From: an uncultured Faecalibacterium sp.
GTDB taxonomy: Bacteria; Bacillota; Clostridia; Oscillospirales; Ruminococcaceae
Assembly (NCBI GenBank): GCA_934539245.1
Contig: CAKTCK010000031.1
Span: 1-21,993 of the forward strand
DNA length: 21,993 nucleotides
Direction: 5' to 3'
This document shows, in pieces, positions 13,799 through 21,993 of this stretch. Position 1 is the first letter of the stretch. Every line of letters begins with the position of its first letter. Made by a program: the position numbers and the translations under genes. Under the pieces are notes generated by a model that had not been told where the DNA came from, did no database searches, and saw only the letters and a program-made list of their open reading frames with translations.

Positions 13799-15100
13799 AT
13801 GGGTGTTGTACAGGCAACATTGATGTTGTTCCTTATCTTCTTCGGTCTGATGTTCGTGGGTGTGCCGATCTCCGTCAGTATCGGCGTCGCATCCATCTCC
13901 ATCCTGCTTACCGGCTTTGATCTGAATGCCTTGGCCTACATCGTGGCCCAGCGGTGTTTCTCCGGCATCGACTCGTTTGGTCTGCTTGCTCTGCCGTTCT
14001 TCATGCTGGCAGGCAGCATCATGAACAAGGGCGGCATTGCTCGCCGACTGGTCCGTCTGGCTCGCTGCTTTGTGGGTAAGATCCCCGGCTATCTGGCTGC
14101 CACCAATGTTCTGACCAATATGTTCTTCGGCGCTATTTCCGGTTCTTCTGTTGCTGCTGCTTCCGCAGTCGGCAAAATCATGGGTCCTCTGGAAAAGCAG
14201 GAAAATTATGAGGATGCTTACGCTGCGGCGATCAACATCTGCTCTGCGCCCACGGGCGTTATCATTCCCCCGTCTGGTCCGTTGATCCTGTTCTCCCTGA
14301 CGGCCGGCGGCGTTTCGGTCAGCGCACTGTTTATGGCAGGCTATATCCCCGGCATCCTGCTCGGTCTGTGCGTCATGGCAGTTGCGATCATCATTGCAAA
14401 GAAAAAGGGTTACACCGGCTCTACCGTGAAAGAGACCGACTCTACCCTGAAGATCTTCCTGGATGCGATCCCCTGCATTCTGATGATGGTCATTGTTATG
14501 GGCGGCATCCTGCTGGGCTGGTTTACCGCTACCGAGGCTGGTATCGTGGCCTGCCTGTACTGCATTGCATTGGGCTTCCTGTACCGCGAACTGACCGTCA
14601 AGCAGCTGTGGAACCTGATGAGCGAGTGCATGATGGATACTGCTGTGATCCTGTTCCTGATTGCTGCATCCAATATCATGAGCTACGCAATGAGTTTTAC
14701 CGGCATTCCTGCCGCACTGAGCGCAATGCTTATGAGCGTTACGGACAATAAGTATATCCTGCTGCTGATCATGAACGTGTTCCTGCTGGTTCTGGGCATG
14801 TTCCTGGATCTGACCCCTGCTGTTCTGATCTTTACCCCGATCTTCCTGCCCATCGCCACCAGCTTTGGCATGAATCCGGTTCATTTCGGTGTGATGCTGA
14901 TTCTGAACCTTGCAATCGGTTCGGTCACGCCGCCCGTTGGTTCGGTTCTGTTCGTTGGCTGTAATGTTGCCAATGTTACGATGGAGGAAGTTACAAAGTA
15001 CATTGTGCCCACCTTCGTTGCGATGGTGTTTGCTTTGATGTTGGTCACGTACATTCCGGCACTGACCTTATTCATCCCGCAGCTTGCAGGTTTGATCTGA
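13799..15100 (+). CDS. dctM: TRAP transporter large permease (DctM type)
   Basis: This 433-residue protein with about a dozen membrane segments forms the transport path of the TRAP system. Family motifs include LPFFMLAGSIMNKGGIARRLV, SGSSVAAASAVG (about residues 115-126), GVIIPPSGPLILF (about 153-165) and, near the end, GSVTPPVGSVLFVGCNVA. An AAGGGGG site precedes the ATG, partly inside the end of dctQ. It completes a three-gene TRAP system with the binding protein and small permease. The stop codon overlaps a candidate promoter for the glycosidases. Confidence 0.92.
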   Translation: MGVVQATLMLFLIFFGLMFVGVPISVSIGVASISILLTGFDLNALAYIVAQRCFSGIDSFGLLALPFFMLAGSIMNKGGIARRLVRLARCFVGKIPGYLAATNVLTNMFFGAISGSSVAAASAVGKIMGPLEKQENYEDAYAAAINICSAPTGVIIPPSGPLILFSLTAGGVSVSALFMAGYIPGILLGLCVMAVAIIIAKKKGYTGSTVKETDSTLKIFLDAIPCILMMVIVMGGILLGWFTATEAGIVACLYCIALGFLYRELTVKQLWNLMSECMMDTAVILFLIAASNIMSYAMSFTGIPAALSAMLMSVTDNKYILLLIMNVFLLVLGMFLDLTPAVLIFTPIFLPIATSFGMNPVHFGVMLILNLAIGSVTPPVGSVLFVGCNVANVTMEEVTKYIVPTFVAMVFALMLVTYIPALTLFIPQLAGLI

Positions 15101-15121
15101 TCTTCATCAGAATTTTATAAT
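15092..15121 (+). promoter_or_regulatory. Candidate internal promoter ahead of the GH31 pair
   Basis: TTGATC (15092-15097) and a perfect TATAAT (15116-15121) are 18 bases apart, overlapping the end of dctM. It would let the glycosidase genes be made separately from the transporter. Confidence 0.4.
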
Positions 15122-15218
15122 TGCTTTCATGCCTCCTGGACTTCTTGAATATGGCCATGCTATATTGGGAGAACAGGGGGCATTTTTTATCAAAAATCAA
15201 TTGAGAGGAATAAAAACT

Positions 15219-17714
15219 ATGGAGATTTGCTCCCGTTTTACCGGCATGGAGCGCAAAGACGGCGCTTTCCTGCTGCATACTGATAACGCAGATATCAAGG
15301 TCTGCTTTGTGACCGATGAGATCGTCCGCGTCCGCGCAAGCTTTGACCACGAGCTGGCAGAGGAGTCCTACGTTCTGATGACCACCGCATGGGAGGATCG
15401 GATGGACGCGCTGTTCAAGGGTGAGCGCACCCGTGTGGAGCCCTTTGCCGCACAGCTCACCGAGGACGACAGCACCCTCACCTTTGCCACCGGCAAGGTG
15501 ACGCTGGTGGTGGACAAGGACCCCATCAACTTCAAGCTGCTGGCTGCCGATGGCTCCGAGCTGTACAGCACCCTGCCCGGCAATCCCTTCGTCAAGGACG
15601 CCAACAACCGCGTGGTGGCTTACAGCCGGATGAAGGAGGACGACTGCTTCTACGGCTTTGGCGAAAAGAGCGGCCTGCTGGATAAGAACAAGACCTTCCA
15701 GCGGGAGCGCGCCACCGACGCAATGGGCTACGATGCCGAGAAGATGGATACCCTCTATAAGCACATCCCCTTCTACATCCGTCTGGACCGCGACACCCAC
15801 AAGGCTGTGGGCGTGTTCTACCACAACTTCTACGAGTCCGTGTTCAACATGGGCTGCGAAAAGAGCAACTACTGGCCCCGCTACACCTATTTTCAGGCAG
15901 ACGGCGGCGATCTGGACTGCTTCCTGATCGGCGGTGACACCATTGCCCGCATCGTGGACAACTACACCCTGCTGACCGGACGTCCGGCACTGCTGCCCAA
16001 GCGTGCACTGGGCTATCAGGGCTCCAGCATGTACTACCCCGAACTGGAAAAGGACAGCGATGACGCCGTGCTGGGCTTTATCGACACCATCAAGGAAGAG
16101 GGCTTCCCCATTGACGGCTTCCACCTGTCCAGCGGCTACGCTACCTACAACGGCAAGCGCTGCTTCTTTACATGGAACACAGACCGCTTCAAGGACCCCA
16201 AGGCTTACTTTGCAGCCATGAACGAAAAGCACGCCCAGAACGTGCCCAATGTCAAGCCCGGTATGCTGCTGTGCCACCCCCGCTTTGACGAGTTCCTGAA
16301 GGACGATGTGTTCGTCCGCGACAGCAAGCACCCCGAGACCTACGGTGTCGGCAAATGGTGGGGCGGTGACGGCGCATTCTGGGACTACACCAAGCCCGAG
16401 GGCCGTGCAGCTTGGAAAAAGTACCTTACCGAGTCCATCATCGCCGTGGGCACCGATTCCGTCTGGAACGATAACTGCGAGTACGACAGCCTGATGGATC
16501 AGGAATGCATCTGCGATTTTGACGGCAAGGGCGGCACCATCGCCCAGCTCAAGCCCATCATGAGCACCCTGATGTGCCGCATGAGCGCAGAGGCTGTGAC
16601 CGACCACAACCCCAACGCCCGCCCCTACATGGTCTGCCGCAGCGGCAGCTCCGGCATCCAGCGCTACGCTCAGACTTGGTGCGGCGATAACTACACCAGC
16701 TGGAAGACCCTGAAGTACAATATCCCCATCATCACCGGCATGGGTCTGTCCGGCCAACCCAACGAGGGCGGTGATATCGGCGGCTTTGCAGGCCCCGCAC
16801 CCACCGAGGAGCTGTTCGTGCGCTGGGTGCAGAACGGCATCTTCCAGGCCCGCTTCTCCATCCACTCCGCCTCCAACGATAACACCGTTACCGAGCCTTG
16901 GATGTTCCACGAGTCCACCGATCTGATCCGGGACGCCATCCTGCTGCGCTACCGCTTTACCCCCTATCTTTACAGCGCCGAGTACGAGGCCAGCCAGACC
17001 GGTGCGCCCATCATGCGTGCCTTGGTCTACGACTTCCAGAACGACCCCAAGGTCTGGGAAGAGAGCTTCGAGTTCCTGTTCGGCCGGGATATTCTGGTGG
17101 CCAACGTTCTGGAAGAGGGGGCCAAGACCCGCACCGTCTACCTGCCCGCAGGCTGCAAGTGGTACGACTGGAACGATAAGTTCCGCTGCTACGAGGGCGG
17201 CCAGACCATCGAGGTGCCGGTCACCATGGCTACCATCCCCATGTTCGTCCGCGAGGGCGCAGTGATCGCCATGGCAGACAACCAGCTGATGACCATGGAG
17301 GGCGACCACACCACCGCCCTGCACCTCATCGTGGCACCCAAGGGCACCACCACTACCACCCTGTACGATGACGACGGCATCACCAACGATTTCAAGAGCG
17401 GCGTGTACCGCAAGACCACCATCACCACCACCGCAGGCGAGCGGGTGACCATGAACTTTGCCTCCGAGGGCAGCTACAAGGACACCGTGGAGACCATCAA
17501 GGTGGAGATGATCGCCAAGGAGAAGAGCCCCTTCTGGGTCACGCTGGACGGCCGCAAGATCGAGCACTTCCTCAACCGCCGCAAGTTCGACGCCGCTGCC
17601 GAGGGCTGGTATTACAGCCAGAGCAAAAAGGCTGTCGAGGTCAAGTACGCAAACCCCGCCAAGGATCACGAACTGACCGTCTCGTTTGAGCAGTTCGACC
17701 TGATCGGTATGTAA
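15219..17714 (+). CDS. Glycoside hydrolase family 31, first paralogue
   Basis: The 831-residue protein has an N-terminal beta-sandwich domain, a central (beta/alpha)8 barrel and C-terminal beta domains, as in GH31 retaining alpha-glycosidases. From this start the likely nucleophile is Asp418 in SVWNDNCEYDS and the acid/base Asp490 in TWCGDNYTSW. Further GH31 landmarks are FYGFGEK (about 144-150), RSGSSGIQRY and GGDIGGFAG. The sequence W-N-D-N-C-E departs from the common W-x-D-M-N-E. No signal peptide is present, so it acts on imported sugar. GAGAGGAAT seven bases upstream supports 15219 over an ATG at 15129. Alpha-glucosidase, alpha-xylosidase or another alpha-specificity cannot be chosen from sequence alone. 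Confidence 0.9.
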   Translation: MEICSRFTGMERKDGAFLLHTDNADIKVCFVTDEIVRVRASFDHELAEESYVLMTTAWEDRMDALFKGERTRVEPFAAQLTEDDSTLTFATGKVTLVVDKDPINFKLLAADGSELYSTLPGNPFVKDANNRVVAYSRMKEDDCFYGFGEKSGLLDKNKTFQRERATDAMGYDAEKMDTLYKHIPFYIRLDRDTHKAVGVFYHNFYESVFNMGCEKSNYWPRYTYFQADGGDLDCFLIGGDTIARIVDNYTLLTGRPALLPKRALGYQGSSMYYPELEKDSDDAVLGFIDTIKEEGFPIDGFHLSSGYATYNGKRCFFTWNTDRFKDPKAYFAAMNEKHAQNVPNVKPGMLLCHPRFDEFLKDDVFVRDSKHPETYGVGKWWGGDGAFWDYTKPEGRAAWKKYLTESIIAVGTDSVWNDNCEYDSLMDQECICDFDGKGGTIAQLKPIMSTLMCRMSAEAVTDHNPNARPYMVCRSGSSGIQRYAQTWCGDNYTSWKTLKYNIPIITGMGLSGQPNEGGDIGGFAGPAPTEELFVRWVQNGIFQARFSIHSASNDNTVTEPWMFHESTDLIRDAILLRYRFTPYLYSAEYEASQTGAPIMRALVYDFQNDPKVWEESFEFLFGRDILVANVLEEGAKTRTVYLPAGCKWYDWNDKFRCYEGGQTIEVPVTMATIPMFVREGAVIAMADNQLMTMEGDHTTALHLIVAPKGTTTTTLYDDDGITNDFKSGVYRKTTITTTAGERVTMNFASEGSYKDTVETIKVEMIAKEKSPFWVTLDGRKIEHFLNRRKFDAAAEGWYYSQSKKAVEVKYANPAKDHELTVSFEQFDLIGM

Positions 17715-17735
17715 CACTGCACGGAGGAATCTCTT

Positions 17736-20252
17736 ATGTTGCTGCGTAGTTTTGAATCCTTTGAAAAGACTGAAAACGGCTACCTCATCCACGGCGATGC
17801 CGCCGATGTGAAGCTGGTTTTCATGACAGACGATATCATCCGCATCCGGGTGCACTTCGACAAGGGTACCCCCATGGAGGAAGAGTCCTACACGCTGGTA
17901 ACTACCGCGTGGGAGGATCGGATGGATACCCTGCTCAAGGACGAGCGCACCCGCATCACCGCGCTGGATGTCCCCTGCGCAGAGGACGAAAAGACCCTGA
18001 CCTTTGAGACCGCACACCTGACTTTGAAGCTGTTCAAAAAGTCCTTCCATTTTGAGCTGTTCGATAAGTCCGGCAAGCTGATCTATCAGGATCTGCGGGA
18101 GCGCGCTTTTGAGAAGGACCAGATCGGCCGTCTGAGCCATTTTTCCAAGGTGGATCGGGAATACGACCACTTCTACGGCTTTGGCGAAAAGACCGGCCAT
18201 CTGGACAAAAAGGGACGCCGCCTGCGGATGTCCCCCAAGGATGCCATCGGCCACGACCCCGAGACCGGAGACCCGATGTACAAGCACATCCCCTTCTATG
18301 TCCGTGTAAATGAGCACGACCTGCGCCCTGTCGGCCTATTCTACCACAACTCCTACGACTGCGTGTTCGACCTTGGCGAGGAGCTGTCCGGCTACTGGGA
18401 GCGCTACTGCTACTACCAGACCGACGGCGGCGACATCGACCTGTTCCTGCTGGCCGGTGAGACCCTGCCGGAGATCCTGAACGAGTACACCTTGCTGACC
18501 GGCCGCAGCGCCCTGCCCACCAAGCAGTCTCTGGGCTACTGCGCCTCCACCATGTACTACGCCGAGCTGGAAAAGAACTGCGACGAGGAGATCTACAAGG
18601 TCATCGACAAGCACGAAAAAGAGGGCATCCTCATCGACAACTTCTGGCTGGCTTCCGGCTATTCCAGCGGCGAAAAGGACAACCTGCGCTATGTGTTCAA
18701 CTGGAACTACAAGCGCTTCCCGGAGCCGGAGAAGTTCTTTGAGAACATGAACGCCCGGGGCATCAATGTCATCCCCAACCTGAAGCCCGGTATCCTGAAG
18801 CACCACCCCTACATCGACCTGTTTGAAAAGAACGATGTCTTTATCAAGACCCCGGACGGCAAGGCACCGTACTACGGCCGCTGGTGGGGCGGCGAGGGAC
18901 GCTTCTTCGACTTCACCGGCCCCAATGGCCGCAACACATGGAAGCAGCTGCTGGAGGAGAACATCCTCAAAAAGGGCACCAAGACCGTCTGGAACGACAA
19001 CTGCGAGATGGACGGCGTGGAGGACCGCGATGCCCAGTGCGACTTTGAGGGCAAAAAGGGCACCATGGCAGAGCTGAAGATCCTGCACTCCAACCTGATG
19101 GCCTATACCGCCAAGCAGGCGCTGGCAGACGTGTACCCCGGCGAGCGCCCCTACATCATCAACCGCGCAGGCTACGCCGGTATCCAGCGCTACGCACAGG
19201 TGTGGGGCGGCGATAACCTGACCGACTGGCGCACCGTCAAGTTCAACATTGCCACCATTCTGGGCATGGGCCTGTCCGGCTGCTCCAACATGGGCTGCGA
19301 TATCGGCGGCTTTGCAGGCCCCGCACCAGAGGCTGAGCTGCTGCTCCGCTGGCTGCAGAACGGCATCTTCCAGCCGCGCTTCTGCCTGAACTCCGCCAAC
19401 AACGACAACACCGTCACCCAGCCGTGGATGTACGAGGAGAACCTGCCCTACATCCGTGCAGCCTACCAGCTGCGCTACCGTCTGCTGCCCACGTTGTACT
19501 CCCTGATGTACGAGTCCAACCAGAACGGTATGCCGGCATGGCGTCCGCTGTTCCTGGAGTTCCCGGACGACCCCAAGTGCTACACCGACAAGAACCTGAC
19601 CTTTATGTTCGGCAAGAGCATTCTGGTGGCGAACGTGGTGGAAAAGGGCGCAACTACCCGCACCATCTACCTGCCCGCAGGCTGCACATGGTACGATATG
19701 AACGATGACCTGCGCGCATACGAGGGCGGCCAGACCATCGAGGTCCCGGTCACGCTGGCAAGCATCCCCATGTTCCTGCGCGGCTCTGCCGTTGTGGTGA
19801 CTACCGAGGACGTCAAACACATCCTCAAGGACACCATGCGCCAGATCGACCTGCTGGTGGCTGCCGAGACCGACACCAGCTTTGTGCTGTACGATGACGA
19901 CGGCCACACCGAGGACTACAAAAACGGCGTTTACGCCAAGACCACCATCACCGTCAAGGCCGGTGACCGCACCGACATCCGCTTTGCCACCGAGGGCAGC
20001 TACGAATCCCCTGTGGAGCGCATGACCCTGAAGCTGGTCAGCAAGAAAAAGGGTGCGCTCTGGGCCAGCGTGGATGGGCAGCAGCTTCCTCAGTACATCG
20101 TCCGCGACGGATGGGAGGCCGCAGAGTCCGGCTGGTACTACAACCTGTCTGACCGCACCATCTGGGTCAAGTTCGCAAAGCCTGCCAAGAAGGACTTCAC
20201 AGTGACTGTCTCCACCGAAAAGTTTGACCTGATCGGTATGGCAGAGGACTAA
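17736..20252 (+). CDS. Glycoside hydrolase family 31, second paralogue
   Basis: This 838-residue cytosolic GH31 enzyme is a tandem paralogue of the preceding gene, similar along its whole length. The likely nucleophile is Asp421 in TVWNDNCEMDG and the acid/base Asp493 in VWGGDNLTDW. FYGFGEK (about 146-152) and CDIGGFAGPAPEAE are shared. Both end in the same type of motif, FDLIGM, followed here by a short acidic tail. Sequence around the substrate pocket differs (RAGYAGIQRY against RSGSSGIQRY; SGCSNMGCDIGG against SGQPNEGGDIGG), suggesting different specificities. GGAGG precedes the ATG, and the 21-base gap implies one transcript. A strong terminator follows. Confidence 0.92.
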   Translation: MLLRSFESFEKTENGYLIHGDAADVKLVFMTDDIIRIRVHFDKGTPMEEESYTLVTTAWEDRMDTLLKDERTRITALDVPCAEDEKTLTFETAHLTLKLFKKSFHFELFDKSGKLIYQDLRERAFEKDQIGRLSHFSKVDREYDHFYGFGEKTGHLDKKGRRLRMSPKDAIGHDPETGDPMYKHIPFYVRVNEHDLRPVGLFYHNSYDCVFDLGEELSGYWERYCYYQTDGGDIDLFLLAGETLPEILNEYTLLTGRSALPTKQSLGYCASTMYYAELEKNCDEEIYKVIDKHEKEGILIDNFWLASGYSSGEKDNLRYVFNWNYKRFPEPEKFFENMNARGINVIPNLKPGILKHHPYIDLFEKNDVFIKTPDGKAPYYGRWWGGEGRFFDFTGPNGRNTWKQLLEENILKKGTKTVWNDNCEMDGVEDRDAQCDFEGKKGTMAELKILHSNLMAYTAKQALADVYPGERPYIINRAGYAGIQRYAQVWGGDNLTDWRTVKFNIATILGMGLSGCSNMGCDIGGFAGPAPEAELLLRWLQNGIFQPRFCLNSANNDNTVTQPWMYEENLPYIRAAYQLRYRLLPTLYSLMYESNQNGMPAWRPLFLEFPDDPKCYTDKNLTFMFGKSILVANVVEKGATTRTIYLPAGCTWYDMNDDLRAYEGGQTIEVPVTLASIPMFLRGSAVVVTTEDVKHILKDTMRQIDLLVAAETDTSFVLYDDDGHTEDYKNGVYAKTTITVKAGDRTDIRFATEGSYESPVERMTLKLVSKKKGALWASVDGQQLPQYIVRDGWEAAESGWYYNLSDRTIWVKFAKPAKKDFTVTVSTEKFDLIGMAED

Positions 20253-20292
20253 AAAAGCCATCTCCAATCTTTTCTAATTCTTCTTCAGAAAC

Positions 20293-20336
20293 ACGAAGGC
20301 CCGTGGGAAACTCCCCACGAGCCTTCGTACTTTTTT
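20293..20336 (+). terminator. Terminator of the GH31 operon
   Basis: ACGAAGGC-c-CGTGGG pairs with CCCACG-a-GCCTTCGT (20293-20328), giving a 14-bp stem with one mismatch, followed by ACTTTTTTA. The minus-strand side lacks a clear T run but may still help end the convergent MATE gene. Confidence 0.85.
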
Positions 20337-20343
20337 ATGAGTT

Positions 20344-21720
20344 TCAGGCTTTGGCCTGTGTCTCCCGCCGGAGGATGCGGCAGACCATGAACAGGCAGTA
20401 GAACATCGCCAGACCCCAAGCAAAGGGGTTGGAAAGGCAGATGCCCAGATACCCAAGGCCGGTCTTTACCGCCAGCACGCCGCCAAGGCTGCGGCCGATG
20501 AGCTCGCCCACGCCGGAAACAACCGCCAGCACGCTGTAGCCAAGCCCCTGCAAAGTGTTGCGGAAGATCATCAGCAGGCCATGGAAGCAGAACAGCATAC
20601 TCATGACGCTGAGGTACTGGATGGCACCCGCCGTCACGGCGGGGTCGGCATCACCCAGCACCAGCCCCACCGCGTAGGGCTTGATGAAAAAGATCACGCC
20701 CCACGCCACGGCACAGTAGAGCAGCTGCACCATGCAGCCGTCCTTGATGCCCTGCCGGATGCGGTCGGTGCGGTGTGCACCGTGGTTCTGCCCCACATAG
20801 GTAGCCATGGCCATGCCTACGCTCTCCATGGGCAGGGTGAACATCTGACGGATCTTTTCGCCTGCGGTCTGGGCTGCCACGGCGGTGCTGCCCAGCAGGT
20901 TGATGGCATCCTGCATGATGACGGCGCCGATGGCAGAGACGGAGTATTCAAACCCCATGGGCAGGCCGATGTAGGCCAGCCGCTTGCAGTGCCCTGCCGA
21001 AAGCAGGGTGCGCGGCTGCCGGAAGGAAAGCCCCTCCAGCTTTGCCGTGCGGGTAAAGAACCAGTAAGCGCACAGCCCGCCGCTGAGCAGCTGGCTGAGC
21101 ACGGTGGCAATGGCGGCGCCGTCCACCCCCATGCCCAGCGGCACGATGAACAGGTAGTCCAGCAGAATGTTCACCACGCTGGCGACCAGCAGGAAATAAA
21201 ACGGGTGCCGGGAATCCCCCAGTGCCCGCAGCACGCTGGAGGCGTAGTTGTACAGCACCGTAGCCGGGATGCCCAGAAAAATGATTCGGATGTAGAGCAC
21301 CGCATCGGCGTACAGCTCCTCCGGCGTATGGATGAACCGGAGCAGCGGCCCCGCCATCAGGGTGGTAAGCACCGTGAACACCACGCTCAGCACCAGACAG
21401 AGCAGTGCACCGTTCAGCAGGTATTTTTGCAGTCCGTCCTTATCCTTTGCGCCAAAGGTCTCTGCCGCCGGGATGCCAAAACCCACGCAGGCACCCTGCA
21501 CAAAGCCCAGAATAAGAAAGTTGAGGGAGTAGGTGGTGCCCACCGCGCCCAGCGCATCGGTGCCCAGACACCGCCCCACAATGACGGTATCCGCAAAGCT
21601 GTACAGCTGCTGGAATAAGGTGCCCAGCACCAGCGGCAAGGCGAACCGCAGGATCTGGAACAGCGGCTTGCCCACGGTAAGGTCTGTGGTGCCGGAGCGC
21701 TTTTGAGAAGTAGCTGCCAT
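20344..21720 (-). CDS. MATE-family multidrug efflux transporter
   Basis: The 458-residue membrane protein has about 12 helices in two homologous halves and typical MATE motifs: PLVLGTLFQQLYSFADTVIVGR (about residues 31-52), GTTYSLNFLILGF, and the second-half counterpart ESVGMAMATYVGQNHGAHRTDRI. It is expected to export cationic or amphipathic compounds using sodium or proton gradients; the substrate cannot be predicted. AAGGAG eight bases upstream supports the ATG at 21720. It is convergent with the glycosidases and not part of that operon. Confidence 0.92.
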   Translation of the reverse strand: MAATSQKRSGTTDLTVGKPLFQILRFALPLVLGTLFQQLYSFADTVIVGRCLGTDALGAVGTTYSLNFLILGFVQGACVGFGIPAAETFGAKDKDGLQKYLLNGALLCLVLSVVFTVLTTLMAGPLLRFIHTPEELYADAVLYIRIIFLGIPATVLYNYASSVLRALGDSRHPFYFLLVASVVNILLDYLFIVPLGMGVDGAAIATVLSQLLSGGLCAYWFFTRTAKLEGLSFRQPRTLLSAGHCKRLAYIGLPMGFEYSVSAIGAVIMQDAINLLGSTAVAAQTAGEKIRQMFTLPMESVGMAMATYVGQNHGAHRTDRIRQGIKDGCMVQLLYCAVAWGVIFFIKPYAVGLVLGDADPAVTAGAIQYLSVMSMLFCFHGLLMIFRNTLQGLGYSVLAVVSGVGELIGRSLGGVLAVKTGLGYLGICLSNPFAWGLAMFYCLFMVCRILRRETQAKA

Positions 21721-21752
21721 AAAGAAAACTCCTTATTGATCGTATTTTTACT

Positions 21753-21781
21753 ATTCTACCATGGACAGCCGCTTTTCCCAA
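21753..21781 (-). promoter_or_regulatory. Promoter of the MATE gene
   Basis: On the minus strand TTGGGA (21776-21781) and TAGAAT (21753-21758) are 17 bases apart, giving a leader of about 25 bases. No operator is evident directly at it. Confidence 0.55.
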
Positions 21782-21920
21782 AGTGGTTTTGTGACAGGAA
21801 GCTGTCTTTTTGTGATGGAAGCGCGGAAACCTCCATGTTTTCCACATTTGCTTCTTCTGCGGTGGAAAGTTCCGGCTGTCCGTTTGCAGATTTATGAATC
21901 CGCTTTTTGATGTAGCTCTT

Positions 21921-21937
21921 TGATATTGTCAATATCA
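21921..21937. promoter_or_regulatory. Operator-like palindrome at the right end
   Basis: TGATATTG-T-CAATATCA is a perfect 8-1-8 inverted repeat. A TTGACA lies just to its right on the plus strand (21940-21945), with A/T-rich sequence such as TATATC beyond, so it may control a gene starting outside the window. The stretch 21782-21993 otherwise shows no supportable gene. Confidence 0.35.
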
Positions 21938-21993
21938 GTTGACAGATAAAACTCAAAGAATATCTATATCATGCAGCTACTGTCTGAGCAACA

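Noticed and set aside
13187..14884. 565-codon minus-strand frame opposite the TRAP permease genes
   Set aside because: The translation is dominated by Gln, His, Asp and Asn, the reverse image of membrane-protein codons. The plus-strand TRAP genes are unmistakable.
15072..18317. Very long minus-strand open frame (over 1000 codons) opposite the GH31 genes, with a similar one at 18336-20267
   Set aside because: They mirror the plus-strand genes. Strong bias for C/G third positions removes stop codons on the opposite strand. The translations have low-complexity Val/Gly/His/Gln composition and no ribosome site.
15219..20252. Sulfoquinovose pathway, because GH31 includes sulfoquinovosidases
   Set aside because: No sulfo-sugar transaldolase, isomerase or sulfonate exporter genes are nearby, and the sulfonate-binding motif pattern was not recognised in either enzyme.
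21756..21956. 66-residue minus-strand frame upstream of the MATE gene
   Set aside because: It overlaps the MATE promoter, has no ribosome site and no recognisable domain. It could be a remnant but cannot be supported.

Overview
The window looks like chromosomal DNA of a gut Firmicute of the Oscillospiraceae, most like Faecalibacterium. This rests on the moderately high GC content, strong AGGAGG-type ribosome sites, vegetative TTGACA/TATACT promoters, the protein families present and the style of the regulators. The genus is inferred from sequence character, not from a search.

Layout. Positions 1-2550 carry housekeeping genes: dCMP deaminase (comEB), ornithine carbamoyltransferase (argF) with a clear ArgR-type operator, and the convergent biotin transporter gene bioY. 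Two related promoter-plus-hairpin units (minus strand, about 1-68 and 2464-2591) look like two copies of an undescribed small RNA; the second has its own terminator. Positions 2611-5265 hold a hypothetical gene, an ECF sigma factor translationally coupled to a DUF4349 membrane protein that is probably its anti-sigma partner or sensor, and an initiator tRNA gene with its own promoter and terminator.

Positions 5370-7371 are decayed. They contain a regulator remnant that is frameshifted and lacks a DNA-binding domain, and a GPH-family sugar transporter interrupted by an in-frame TAG. Divergent from the transporter is an intact SDR oxidoreductase resembling D-mannonate oxidoreductase (7677-8531).

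Positions 8606-20252 form a carbohydrate-use locus. An AraC-type regulator (minus) diverges from a long plus-strand series: an alpha/beta hydrolase, a YcxB-like membrane protein, a second esterase, a complete TRAP transporter (binding protein, small and large permease), and two tandem GH31 glycosidases. The regulator/esterase gap holds a direct repeat with exactly 21-bp offset, typical of AraC-family operators. The likely scheme is capture of an acidic or acyl-decorated glycoside by the TRAP system, ester removal by the two hydrolases, cleavage of alpha-linkages by the GH31 pair, and possibly feeding of the uronate branch by the SDR enzyme. The substrate is not known. A MATE efflux pump (minus) closes the window, with an operator-like palindrome near the right end.
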